Positions 10,407 to 21,395 of a stretch of 64,000 nt of DNA are shown piece by piece. The DNA comes from Russula earlei. Taxonomy: Eukaryota; Basidiomycota; Agaricomycetes; Russulales; Russulaceae. The stretch lies in the NCBI GenBank assembly GCA_025769875.1, contig JAGFNK010000040.1, forward strand, positions 1 to 64,000, given 5' to 3'. Each line of letters starts with the position of its first letter. The stretch's first letter is position 1. Both the position numbers and the translations under genes were made by a program. The notes under the pieces were generated by a model. That model saw only the letters and a program-made list of their open reading frames with translations. It was not told the origin of the DNA and made no database searches.

Positions 10407-12590
10407 GTAGCCCATGAGTTCATAGAAACGTGGATATGGCTAGTTACATCATGTGCTTCAAGTTCCCTCAGACCAGCAGCATTCATGTGTTCATTGATCA
10501 GTGAAGTGAGCCACCACGGGGTGCGTGAGGTTCTTGGGGCTTGATCCGAGGGTGGGTAGGAACTAAGGTAGACCGAGAGTAGAGCATACCTTGGGCATGA
10601 ATGCTGGATATTCTGCATGCATGAAGGGAAGTTGAAAGTGGAAGAGAGCTTTGACTTGTTCTTTCTGGCAGACAAAGAGGCAAAAAGGGGGAGCAGGAGA
10701 CTGCACAGAACTGTCATTTGAGACCATAGCTACCAGTCCTTAAATACTGTGGCAAAGGCAGAGGAAAAGCAAGGTAATCAAGAGAGCAGAGGGATAGAGG
10801 ACATGAGACAAGATGAGTAAGTAGGTGAGTATGACATCATGATGGAACGCGAACCAGAATCGAGGCATAAGAGATTCTACACTAACCGGAATGAGGCAAG
10901 TGTTTAGTGAAATTGGAGAGTAAGTAAACAAGGTGGGATGGGAATTCATAGCAGTACAGTATATCAGTCAAGAGCATACCAAAAGCCTATTCCTCTGACT
11001 GTGAGTCCATGAGTGCGGGGTGGTGCGATGATGACAACAGGGTGAGGCGCTGTGGGCAGCGAGCCCTTGGGTAGAGTGGTGATGACAAAGACAAATGTGT
11101 CATACTGGTCTGTGCATAGATGTGAGGCAGGGGTGAGGAGAATGATTCATAGCATTTTGCAGAGGAGCGAGAATCCGATGAAAGGGGTTCAATGAGGGGT
11201 GAGAGCATAATGATGAGTGGAAGGGAAGAGTGTCGCAGGTGGAGGAGACTAGTGGCAGAGGGGATGGATGAGAACAAAGGAGGGTGAGATGCGGGCGAAC
11301 GGTGATGATGTCATGCCATAGGTCGATGCTGTCAAGACTCACTGTTGAACAATCCAGTTCAAGAGCGAGGGGTAAGCTCAAAGACAAGTCAATAGACATC
11401 CAAGATGGTGTGGGCAAGAAGTAGAGTCCAAAGCAGTACCAAATACCAAAGGGGTATGGTTACTGGTAGAGTTGAGCAGGTACGCAGGGAAGAGGCCAGA
11501 ATGGTCACAAGGGGACGGTCCTTAAAGGAGTATCCCAGGGATAGAGAGTGCCATAAACAAATGGACAGTCTGAAGACTGTCCACTACTTTATTGAGCGCT
11601 TATATACTACAAGAGAACTGCCTAATAGGGACCAAGTCATAACCTTGTTATAAAGCACAATAGATGGATGAGTAAGAAGTCAGAGTATGCTTACTGAGCA
11701 TGCTCAGTCATGCTCAGTAAGCTGCTGAGTAAGAAGGCTTCTATTGATGAGTAAGAGTCTCTACTGTCCATGTGCTTACTGCTTTAGTGCACGTGCAAAG
11801 CACCTGATTCATTTACTGTCAGTTAGTTTAGGGCCAGTCATTTGAGGACTTGTAGTTTGGTTCAGGGAATAGAGTTGCTTATAAGGTCCCTTATATAGTT
11901 CCATTAGGGTCCTTAGAGTTGACCCTAATACTTCTGTTAAGGTCCTTAGTATCGCTTTATAGTTCATTCTATGGTTATTAGAGTGAGTCTAATAACGTGT
12001 TGTAGGGTCTTTAGCATTGTGTTAGTGCCTTTTGTAGAGTGCTTAGAGTCGTCCTAAATGGTTCTTAGGGAGGCTATAATACTGTCCTTTATTGCTAAAA
12101 AGGTTGCCATTAAGTGGGGCTTGCTGTATGTTGATTGTGCCGAGAATCGCTCATGTGACAATGCGCACGCGATATTGTGGACACCCCTACTCACCCTTTT
12201 TGTCTGTGTGAACTGGGTGACACCATAGAGGCTGGGTTTCCTCTACTAAGGAAGGGTCCTTCAAGGGCCCTCTCTGGGAATTGGTTCATGACAGATACTT
12301 GGAGGAGCCGAGCTCTGACTCCAAGACCGATGGGGGAGGTATTGAGCGGCGAGGCAAGTGATGTCGGAGGCGATTGAACTGAGCCATTGTTGCCGTTCCT
12401 GGGTGTAGAGTGGGCAAAGCAAGGGGATGACATCAAAAGGGGAGCAAAAGATGGAAGGAGAAAGAGGGGAAAGGAGTGGCAATAGTTGGTGGGGAGGAAA
12501 GAAGGGTGAGGCAAGAGTGAGAGAAAGGGAACTTGAAGCGCGGGAGGTGCAAGGTGCTGATATGAGTCACATCAGTTTCTGGGCCAGTGG
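10407..12590 (-). pseudogene. Unrecognised Ser/Pro/His-rich minus-strand reading frame in the CATCAGG element
   Basis: The LTR C insertion aside, 10980-11329 and 12294-12480 give a nearly continuous minus-strand frame starting near MAQFNRLRHH (about 12398). It is rich in Ser, Leu and His and has at least one stop next to the insertion. Further minus-strand frames lie at 10379-10717. I recognise no domain. It may be the remains of a third gene of the element, or noncoding sequence of biased composition. Confidence 0.3.
11330..12293 (-). repeat. Solo LTR, family C
   Basis: A 964-bp unit TGTCAAGACTC...GTTCATGACA. The flanks GATGC (11325-11329) and GATAC (12294-12298) match at 4 of 5 bases, consistent with an aged TSD. 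Confidence 0.88.
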
Positions 12591-12599
12591 ACTCACACA

Positions 12600-12902
12600 C
12601 CTTACATCAGTAAGATACATAGTGCAAAATAAAAACCAACTGTCTCTGTAGAGCAATGTAGCAAATCAAGTGTCTCCATAGAGCAATGTAACAAAATGAT
12701 CATCTCCATAGAGCAATGTAACAAACCGATTATCTCCATAGTCAACCATAATTTTATTCATCCTACATAGTGATTTGTAGACTCGGTTTTATGTACTGTG
12801 CCTACATAAGTATAGTCATCAACTACTGGAACTACATTGAGCAATATAGACTTACTATGATGCTATAGAGCACTACATAGTATGTTGTTGTGCTATGGTG
12901 TC
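12600..12902. repeat. Right subterminal repeat region of the CATCAGG element
   Basis: Three near copies of a unit with TCTCCATAGAGCAATGTA lie at about 12650-12725, followed by CTACATAG-type motifs. It continues at 15406-15446 beyond LTR B, where the terminal TTTTTCCTGATG stands. No coding frame. Confidence 0.65.
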
Positions 12903-13536
12903 TGTCATGGTAACTAGCTGTGTCAGTTCACAAGTGGACAACAAGTTGGTAATAGAGAGGTGTTCAAGAAACGAGCTGGTTCCCGTGTATAATGAGTAAG
13001 GATCCCTGCAGCGGTCAAAGTGTTTTATGCTAAACAGGTTATGGCCAATAGACCCTTCCTAGTACGACTCAGTCCATTGAGAAGCTAGGGTAAGTTTGTA
13101 ATGGGATAGACTAGGGCTGGTTCCACTAGCTATATGCGTTCAAGTCTGTCGGGGACCTTGAACAATGCAGAGAGAGTAGAGGAAGGTAGGTCTTAAAGGA
13201 GGAGAGCTCTTCTCAGGGGAGTGAAGAGGGACTCTTAGGGAAGGAAGGGAAAGGCGAAGAGTAGATGGTGGATGGTGTGTTGAGAGTTGATGAAATGGAG
13301 AGGTGGTTGTGGTTTAAGTTTGTGAGAGTGAAGTGGGTTGCAGGAGAATATGTTTGGACAAGAGTAGGTTGGATTCTACAAGAGACCAAGCTTAGGGCTT
13401 TGGTCACAAAGTACTGAGCTTATATATACAGGAGAAGCGCAGCAATAGCTGCGCTTTGACTGTGCTACTAGTATAGTAGGAGTCATAATAAGTAGGAGTC
13501 ATAGGAATGAGGCCACGAATGAGTCAGAACCAAGTA

Positions 13537-15153
13537 CAGTGACCCAAAAAACCATTCAAATGTTTTGTACATTTTCATTGTATTAACCATATCTAGAGAA
13601 CCACTGCAGCTGATAACATGTTAGTGGGCTTGTTTTAAAGCTCTACATCATAGCTTTGTAATGAAATACTATATATACTATGAACATAATTATGTAAGAA
13701 GATATAAGGTATTTCTTCCAGTGTATCCATTTGAACAGTTTTTTTGCCTTGGTATCTAAATAGGGTATATGCCAAAAATTAGTAGTTTGTGTATCCTCCA
13801 TTTGCTTTGAACACCTCTTCCACCCTCCTAGGCATACTTTCTATCAAATTCTGCACAACAGTTCAATCAATGGCCTCCCATTCCAGCTGTGTGCACTCCC
13901 AAAGTTCATTGATTCCCTTAGGGGGTGTTGGATAAGCTGCAAGCTTCTTTTTGAGATGAGCCCAAAGATGCTCAATAGGATTGAGGTCTAGGAATTGAGC
14001 TGGCCAGTCCATGACCTGAATTCTGTGGTCTTGAAACCAAGATGTGGCAAGCCTGCTCTTGTGGATAGAGGCATTGTCCTGTTGAAAGAGGGTATCTTTG
14101 CATTTCTTCTTGAAATACTTGATAGATGCAAGTAGTTCATCCTCCAAAATGCTGCAATAAAGTTCAGCATCCATCCTTCCATCAATCTTTGCTGCATGCC
14201 CAACACCTTCCCAAGACATGCAGCCCCACAACATCAAGGAACCTCCTTCATGTTTGACTGTTGGCTGAACAAGGCATTCAGAAAGGTGCTCTCCTCTTTT
14301 TTTCCAAGCCCATTTCTTGCCATCTGAGCCCATATGATTGATTTTGGTCTCATCTGACCAAATTACCCTCTTCCAGTCCTCCACAGTCCAGTATAGGTAC
14401 TTTTCTGCAAAGTCCTTTCTGGCCCTATAGTGACTTGGTTTAAGGTAAGGCCTCTTCTTCTTTGTAACTGCCTTCAAGCCTGCCTTGTTAAGGTAGTTTC
14501 GAATGGTCTGATTGGAGATAGTGGACTCTTTGATGACCTCCAACCTTCTAGCAACCTGAGGAGCAGTATCTGCTTCTCCAGAGCTAAGAAGGCATGTGGC
14601 AAAGTGGATGTCAAGGTTAGAGAGCTTGGAAGGACAACCTCCAGAGGACTTTGGAAGGTCAGGAAGGTATTTCTGGTGAATGTTGGTGATTGAATCAATG
14701 CTTCTGTGTGCTGCCTTGGCAATGTTATGAACTGAATGGTTGGCCTGGAGAAGGGAGATGATGTAGTTGACTTCATGAGGAAGAAGAGACTTCATGATGT
14801 TGTTGGTGAAGAAGAAGCTGTTTTGGCTTATTTGCACATGGTTTGAGTTTATTATAGGTCACATGACCTCCATGTTCAATTTTAGCCCTCCGGGGAAAGA
14901 ATATGAATCTCAATCTGAGAAATAATAAATTCACTAACCAAGGCCAAAAAACTGTTCAAATGGATACACCAGCAAACATACCTTATATCTTCCTAAATAA
15001 TTATGCTTATGCTGTATAAAGTATACCATTACAAAGCTATGATGTAGAGCTTGAAAACAAACCTAGTTACATATTATTAGCTGCAGTGGTTCTCTAGATA
15101 TGGTTAATACAATGAAAATGTACAAAACATTTGAATGGTTTTTTGGGTCACTG
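13537..15153 (-). mobile_element. Tc1/mariner-like transposon
   Basis: A 1617-bp element with terminal inverted repeats of about 216 bp (13537-13752 and 14938-15153) beginning CAGTGACCCAAAAAACC. TA duplications lie at 13535-13536 and 15154-15155. The inverted repeats have diverged by substitutions and small indels. Confidence 0.95.
13779..14837 (-). pseudogene. Tc1-family transposase, DD34E type
   Basis: An N-terminal helix-turn-helix region (about residues 15-75) precedes a DDE domain with WSDETK (first Asp), FQQDNASIHKS (second Asp) and DLNPIEHLW (Glu) at the usual Tc1 spacing. The first Met is at 14837; a second (MKSLLPHE) at about 14795 fits the family better. A TGA at 13863-13865 cuts off the last 28 or so residues, which remain readable in the same frame (ending near GGYTNY at 13779). 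The protein would bind the terminal repeats and move the element by cut-and-paste. This is otherwise the least damaged transposase in the window. Confidence 0.9.
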
Positions 15154-15446
15154 TAACTGTGCTGCACAGTAGGTGCGCAGCATTGCACAGTTGAAACTAA
15201 GAAGTGAATATAAATGGAAAGAGAACCAAACAAAGGGAAAGTAACAGTAATCCAGTGTTACCTGGACGTGTATGGATCACATGATAACACAGAAGGGATC
15301 ACAAGACATAAGAGATCACAAGACTAGTAAGTAAAGGGATGTACAAAAGCAGGCAGTCCATAGCAAAAAGGTAAGAGGTAAACATAAAAGGAAAATGGTG
15401 TAACAGTGTCTATGGTGTCTATAGACCAGACCGGTTTTTCCTGATG

Positions 15447-15543
15447 TAGGGGTCAATCAAAATCAAGGGATGAAATGGTAACCAAGGGAACAAGGGTAGA
15501 ATAGAAACAAGGGTTAGTGACAAACAAGGGGAAAAACACAACA
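15447..15543 (-). repeat. Gypsy II 3' LTR, second part
   Basis: It continues the LTR interrupted at 546 and ends ACACAACA, matching the end of the 5' LTR at 27938. Confidence 0.85.
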
Positions 15544-15565
15544 TCATGCCCCCCTCATGCTTAGT
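15544..15565 (-). promoter_or_regulatory. Polypurine tract of Gypsy II
   Basis: On the minus strand GCATGAGGGGGGCATGA runs directly into the 3' LTR (TGTTGTG). This is the usual position for priming plus-strand DNA synthesis. Confidence 0.65.
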
Positions 15566-15645
15566 TCTCTGAACTAATCGGTCTCAGGACCTGACTTGGG
15601 GAGGTCATCTCCATTGCCCTCCAGCCAAATGCCTTGAGGGCCTGT

Positions 15646-16264
15646 TGTTGTAATTTACCCCTTTTTTCAGTTCGTCCATAATCCCTTTCATTATTGCTCT
15701 TCTTTGTTATCCTTGTCTCCATGGTTACTGTTTCATCCCTTGATGGTGATCCTCTATTGTTTCACTTGTTGTGTTTCATCTATTGTGTTTCACTTATTGT
15801 GTTTCACCTATTGTTGAGTTACTTTTGCTATTGGTCTACCTTTATCTATTGTTCTGCTTATGGTACTGTACAGCCTTGCTACATACAGTATTTAAGTGCC
15901 TGTAGAAGCTGGGGAATGCCTCAAGCTTAGCTTTGTCCCATTTCCTGTCGCATCCCTTTGCCCTGTACTGTCTCTCAATCACAACTTGTGTTGTGCTGGC
16001 TTATACTCTGCTTGACTTGAGCTCATCACAAGGAACCTTTGTGTTCCTCTTCCTCCTCTGCTTCTCCTTCATCATCCTCCTCTTCTGTGAAACCAGGAGA
16101 TCAACTCTGTCTGCGGATTAGGTCATCCTTGACTTAGTCTTGAGATGCTAAAACTTTGATCCGGTCTCTTTGAGCCGGCCCCCACTGAACCCTTGAACCA
16201 AGTCACAGGGACTTGGCCCCACTGAACTCTGAGCTAACGCTCTTACGGCCATGATGCCGTAACA
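15646..16264 (+). repeat. Solo LTR, family A
   Basis: 619 bp, flanked by CCTGT at 15641-15645 and 16265-16269. Inserted in ORF3 just after the zinc knuckle. Confidence 0.92.
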
Positions 16265-16423
16265 CCTGTTGCCTTGGGGCAGTAACCCCTGTAGTTCTGA
16301 TGAGTCCTTCTCAGGATACAATCTACTTGCCTGCTACAGTGGGTATGAGGTCAGATGCAGTCCTTGTTCCAATGACCCTTGGTGCCACAATGTTTACAGA
16401 CTTGTTGATGTTTTTGGAGTTGG

Positions 16424-17021
16424 TGTTATGGCATCACGGCCATAAGAGTGTTAGCTCAGTTCAGTGGGGCCAAGTCCCTGTGACTTGGTTCAGTGTTTCA
16501 ATGGGGCCAGCTCAAAGAGACTGGTTTAAGGGTTTAGCATCTCAAGACTAAGTCAAGGATGACCTAATCCGCAGACAGAGTTGATCTTCTGGTAATTTCA
16601 CAGAAGAGAAGGATGAGGATAGAGCAAGAGAGGAGCAAGAGGAACACAAGGGTTCCTCCTAGTGTGTTTGAAGTCAAGCAAGGTATAAGCCAGCACAAGC
16701 AAGTTGTGATTGAGAGAGGATACAGGGCAAGGGATGTGACAGGAAGTGGGACAAAGCTAAGCTTGGGGCATTCCCCAGCTTCTACAGGTGCTTAAATACT
16801 GTATCTAGTGAGGCTGTACAGTATCATATGCAGAACAACAGATAATAGTAAACCAATAGCAAAAGGAGCTCGAACAATAGATAAAACAAGACAGGTGAAA
16901 CAATAAGGGACCATCAACATCAAGGGATGAAACAGTAACCGAGGGGATGAGGGTGATAGTTGAGAACAATAACAAGAAAAAGGAGGTTAGTGATGAACTG
17001 ACAGGAGGGTAGATCATAACA
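16424..17021 (-). repeat. Solo LTR, family A
   Basis: 598 bp, flanked by GTTGG at 16419-16423 and 17022-17026. Inserted in ORF3 just before the zinc knuckle. Confidence 0.92.
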
Positions 17022-17497
17022 GTTGGTGTTGTTGCACCTTGGTCATACATGCTGGGGTGAGAGGGGTGTTAAGGGTGCCAGCATCATCAGAAAAAAATTG
17101 TGGAAAGTGGGAGGGCACTCCCATAGGAGCATTGTTCTGGGACTGGTAAATGATGCAAGGGAGGTACTTGAGTGGGGGAGTCAGGGAAAGGGGAGGATGG
17201 ATAAGCAAGGTGGGAGAGGAGAGTGTGGATGGTTGCTTTAGTACCTCAATGTTGTTGTAAATCCCTGCTAATGAGTAGAAGGGACCAGTGCTGCGAGAAA
17301 GGCCTCCATTGGTCATCATGTTGTCAAGTTGATGACGGACTCAGACAGAGGTGTTGTTGGTGCAGAGATGGCTGTGAATGGTGGCGGACTCCTTGGTGTA
17401 GGACTGGATCTCATGGAGTTGGTTGGCAAGTTGTCATTGGAGGACATCCATGGCTCCCTGGATAGCAGTGTGTTTGGCCTCCAGGACTTTCAGCTGT

Positions 17498-18365
17498 TGT
17501 CATGGTAACTAGCTGTGTCAGTTCTCAAGCCTGAAGTTGAGTTGGTAGTAAAGTGTGTTTCGAGAAATGGGCTGGTTCCCGTTGTAATGAATAAGGATCC
17601 CTGCAGCGGTCAAAGTGTTTTATGCTAAACAGGTTATGGCCAATAGACCCTTCCTAGTATGACTCAGTCTGTTGAGAAGCTAGGGTAAGTTTGTAATGGG
17701 ATAGACTAGGGCTGGTTCCACTAGCTATATGCGTTCAAGTCTGTCGGGGACCTTGAACAACACAGAGAGAGTAGAGGAAGGTAGGTCTTTAAAGGAGGAG
17801 AGCTCTTCTCAGTAGAGTGAAGAGAGACTCTTAGGGGAGGAAGGGAGAGGCAAAGAGTAGATGGTGGATGGTGTGTGTGTGTGAAGAGTTGATGAAATGG
17901 AGAGGTGGATGTGGTTTGAGGATTAGGAGCGAAGTGGGTTGCAGGCAAATATGTTGGACAAGAGTAGGTTGGATTCTACAAGAGACCAAGCTTAGGGCTT
18001 TGGTCACAAAGTACTGAGCTTATATATACAGGAGAAGCGCAGCAATAGCTGCGCTTTGACTGTGCTACTAGTATAGTAGGAGTCATAATAAGTAGGAGTC
18101 ATAGGAATGAGGCCACGAATGAGTCAGAACCCAGTGACTGTGCTGCACAGTAAATGCGCAGCATTGCACAGTCAACACTAAGAAGTAAATATAAAGGGAA
18201 AGTAACAGCAATCCAGTGTTACCTGGATGTGTATGGATCACATGATAACAGAGAAGGGATCACAAGACGTAAGGGATCACAAGACCAGTAAGTAAAGGGA
18301 CATACGAAGGCAAGCAGTCCATAGGAAAAGGTGAGAGGTAAACGTAAAAGGAAAATGGTGTAACA
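17498..18365 (-). repeat. Solo LTR, family B
   Basis: 868 bp, flanked by GCTGT at 17493-17497 and 18366-18370. Inserted in ORF3. Confidence 0.92.
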
Positions 18366-18942
18366 GCTGTAGTGAGCCATTGTGGAGGCGGTAGACATCA
18401 GCGAGGGCACTGGGATTGTGGAGGTTCTCAAGTGCTTGAGCAACATCAAAGTGGAAGGGGGAGTCCTCAACTAGGAGGTGGAGATCAGAGGCAGTGGCAG
18501 AGGGGTGGGGGGCAGAGACGACAGGCAGGGCAACAAGTTTTTCTCTGTAAGCAGGTTCTCTGCAACCCATAGTTCCTAGAAGCATAGGTTCATCATTCCA
18601 CAAAGCAATGTGTAAGTAACATAGCAGGTGTCATCACCTGTAAACATGAATATAGAAAGGGGGAACATGTGTGTATGGTTCATAAACAAACCAAGGGGTT
18701 CCTGAGTGAGTGGGGTCTGCTTCAGTGGGAGTGGGCGAGGGGGTTCCTTTGCAGATGGCAAGTGGGTTGAGGGTGGCAGCAAGGTCTTGAAGTTCAGCCT
18801 TGTCTGGGATGATGAAGGTATGTTGGTCAATGATGTGCTGGATGACTTCAGGTGAGAGAGGTTCTTGTTTTATGGTGGGGGAAGGGGTAAGGATGGGTAA
18901 GGTGTTAAGGCTCCAAAGTGCCTTAAATAAGATCAATGGTTG

Positions 18943-20157
18943 TGTTATGAACAAAGGCCAAGTCCTGACCATATATTATCCTATTTCACTGAAGAGAGAC
19001 CTCTCTCACTTTGCATCATCAACACACTTCTGTTTCTTGGGCTACTCCTCCTGCAGTGCAAGATATTGCTATTGCAAAGACACTATAACATGACCAGGCA
19101 CCCATTTCCTAATCGGGTAATCATCGTGTGGCAACCACATGGCCACTCAGCCACTGTCAAGACTCACTGTTGAACAATCCAGTTCAAGAGCAAGGGATAA
19201 GCTCAAAGATGAGTTGATAGACGTCTAGGATGGCATGGGCAAGGAGAAGGGTCCAAAGTAGTACCAGGTACCAGAGAGGTACAGTTACTGGTAGTGATGA
19301 GCAGTTGTGCAGAGATGAGGCCAGAAGTGACACAAGGGGATGGTCCTTTAGAGGAGTATCCCAGGGATAGAGAGTGCCATGAACAAATGGACAGTCTGAA
19401 GACTGTCCGCTACTTTATTGAGCGCTTATATACTACAAGAGGATTGCTAAATAGGGAACAAGTCTTAACCTTGTTATCAAGCACAATAGACTGATGAGTA
19501 AGAAGTCGGAGTGTGCTTACTGAGCATGCTCAGTCATGCTCAGTAAGCTGCTGAGTAAAAAGGCTCATCCTGATGAGTAAGAGCCTTTACTGTCCACGTG
19601 TTTACTTCTTTAGTACACATGCAAAGCACCTGATTCATTTCCTGTTAGTTAGCTTAGGGCCGGTCATTTGAGGACTTGTATTTTGGTGCAAGGAATAGAG
19701 TTGCTTATAAGGCCCCTTATATAGTTCTATTAGGGTCCTTAGAGTCGACCCTAATACTTATATTAAGGTCCTTAGTACTGTTCCATAGTTTGTTCTAAGG
19801 TTATTAGAGTTAGTCTAATAACATGTTGTAGGGCTGTTAGTGTCTTGTTAGTGCTTCTTGTAGAGCACTTAGAGTCATCCTAAAGGATCCTTAGGGAGTC
19901 TATAATACTGTCCTTTATTGCTAAAAGGGGTTGCCATTAAGTGGGGCTTGCTGTATGTTGATTGTGCCAAGAATCACTCGCATGACAATGCGCACACGAT
20001 ATTGTGGACACCTCTACTCACCCCTTTTGTCCGTGTGAACAGGGTGACACCATAGAGACTGGGTTTCCTCTCATAAGGAAGGGTCCTTCAAGGGCCCTCT
20101 CTGGGAAATGGTTCATGACACCTGAGTCCTTAGTGATCAGCAGTACGTGTCTTGACA
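18943..20157 (+). repeat. Solo LTR, family D, nested in E
   Basis: TGTTATGAAC...GTGTCTTGACA, flanked by GGTTG at 18938-18942 and 20158-20162. Compared with the copy at 6040-6867 it lacks about 590 internal bases, replaced by an LTR C. Confidence 0.92.
19155..20120 (-). repeat. LTR, family C, nested in D, without a TSD
   Basis: 966 bp, TGTCAAGACTC...GTTCATGACA. The left flank is GCCAC and the right flank CCTGA, so there is no duplication. In intact LTR D these two flanks lie about 590 bp apart. Confidence 0.88.
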
Positions 20158-20916
20158 GGTTGTGTCTATGAACGCATCCTACCAATGCAGATATGCTTGA
20201 GTCAAGCAAGCAATACTTGTGGAGGGGAAGGAGTGTTAGATCCTTCTGGAGTATGGCAACAAGATGAGAGGGGCTCTCCAGATGGGGTAGGAGTCAACTG
20301 TTTGGGATTGGCAAACTAAGTCAAGCTTAAGGCTCAACTGCCACTAACTGGGGGCTTTATATAGCCCTCAGGGACAAGATTTGTGCTACTGTAGTACTGG
20401 TCAGTGCTATAGAAGCAAAAGGCAGCTCATAGAAGCAATATTGCTTCTATGTAAACGATCCCAGTGCTGGAAGCATTAAGTGCTTCCCTAGTAACAATCT
20501 CGGTGTCATAAGTACTTTCCACATCAGGGAAACGATGTATGTGGCAGTACAGGAACATCTGGGACAGAAGCAAAGCTACTCATTGCTTCTTCAGTACATC
20601 TTTGGAAAGATACGATCAATGCATTCCAAACATGATATCAACAGACATAAATGGTCAAGATCTGACACACGCATGATGCAAATGATGTAGTCCATAGTTC
20701 AGGTGTTCCAGCATCTTCTGGACCCCAAACCACTTGGTAACATAAGGGGATGAAGTAGGAGCAGGGGATGACATGGGAGTGTTGTAGGTTGAGGTAGCAT
20801 GTTTGTGGTGCCAGGCTGACCATTCTGAAGGTGTGGGGGTATTTATGTGAGCTGATCGTACAATATGATTCCATACTAGATCTGTAAGTACTGCTCTTCA
20901 CATGGACAGATGAAAC

Positions 20917-21302
20917 TGTTGAACCAGAACCCAAACAGATCAAAGAAGGTGAAGACCTTCATACAAGGTTCAAGATCCGCTGCTTGATGTTATGTGTTAG
21001 ACAATACTTTAGTATATGCGCTTATGGCAATAGGGTTACGCATACTACACTATCTATCACAAGATGCAGCCTTATGCTGTGTCTAGAACATTTTCCACAT
21101 CACGTGTCACTGAGTGCGCAATATAGTGGACACCTGTAGTCACCTCTTTTGGACTTAGGAACAGCCCTGGGTCATAGAGGTATAAATACCATACATGTAG
21201 ACGAGTATACATATCGCTCTACACCCCAATATCACTTGAGCATTAGCACAACCTCTAAGGTGGGTTGCTTGGCCTGTTAGCTGCGCTCTATGCTGCGCAA
21301 CA
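20917..21302 (+). repeat. Solo LTR, family H
   Basis: 386 bp, flanked by GAAAC at 20912-20916 and 21303-21307. It lies between the chromodomain end and ORF3 of Gypsy II. Confidence 0.9.
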
Positions 21303-21395
21303 GAAACTCAGAAAAACAGGGGTCTATCATTAGAAATTGAAATCCATGGAAGTCACCAGGGGAAAGAATTCTGGAAACAAGTTGTTCCCTGGCAG

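Larger units (their letters stand above)
12903..15405 (-). repeat. Solo LTR, family B, with a nested Tc1-like element
   Basis: TGTCATGGTAACTAGC...AATGGTGTAACA, flanked by GTGTC at 12898-12902 and 15406-15410. Without the Tc1-like insertion the LTR is about 884 bp. The sense strand is minus: TATATATAAG at about 13428 down to 13419, then AAGCTT 33-35 bases downstream. The 5-bp TSD and layout fit a Gypsy LTR; no internal region of this family is in the window. Confidence 0.9.
547..15446. mobile_element. Plavaka/CACTA-like DNA transposon carrying DUF6532 and transposase genes
   Basis: The ends are a perfect 12-bp inverted repeat, CATCAGGAAAAA (547-558) and its complement (15435-15446). TA flanks it at 545-546 and 15447-15448. 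The element lies inside an LTR whose uninterrupted copy is at 27234-27938, which independently confirms both junctions. Inside are a DUF6532 gene on minus and a Plavaka-like transposase on plus, transcribed divergently, then a poorly conserved minus-strand ORF. Subterminal regions at both ends are rich in CTATGTAG/CTATATAG-type motifs, as in CACTA-like elements. Nested solo LTRs (A twice, B, C twice, D, a C/H composite) and one Tc1 element account for about 7.3 kb; the element itself is about 7.6 kb. Confidence 0.8.
18903..20742 (-). repeat. Solo LTR, family E, outermost of a three-layer stack
   Basis: TGTTAAGGCTCC...CACTTGGTAACA, flanked by TAAGG at 18898-18902 and 20743-20747. Minus the nested LTR D it is about 620 bp. 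It is the same family as the Gypsy IV 3' LTR at 60996-61585. Confidence 0.92.
15574..20916 (-). pseudogene. Gypsy II ORF3: post-pol zinc-knuckle protein
   Basis: Minus-strand coding pieces lie between the chromodomain and the 3' LTR. They are a Pro/Ser/Thr-rich start (20743-20900), an IKQEPLSPEVIQHIIDQH-type segment (18640-18902), a VAQALENLHNPSALADVYRLHN segment (18366-18600), a coiled-coil-like stretch and a Pro-rich stretch (17022-17490), and a zinc knuckle (CX2CX4HX4CX2PHX2C, 16285-16420). The tail ends at TAG 15574-15576. LTR E (with D and C inside), LTR B and two LTRs A interrupt it, each with a clean TSD and resumed reading. There is a stop inside the extended knuckle. The matching ORF in Gypsy III is intact. 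It may bind nucleic acid; the function is unknown. Confidence 0.65.

Noticed and set aside
12600..12725. Spaced near-repeats as a CRISPR array
   Set aside because: Only three imperfect copies, no unique spacers of even length, eukaryotic context; they fit subterminal transposon repeats.
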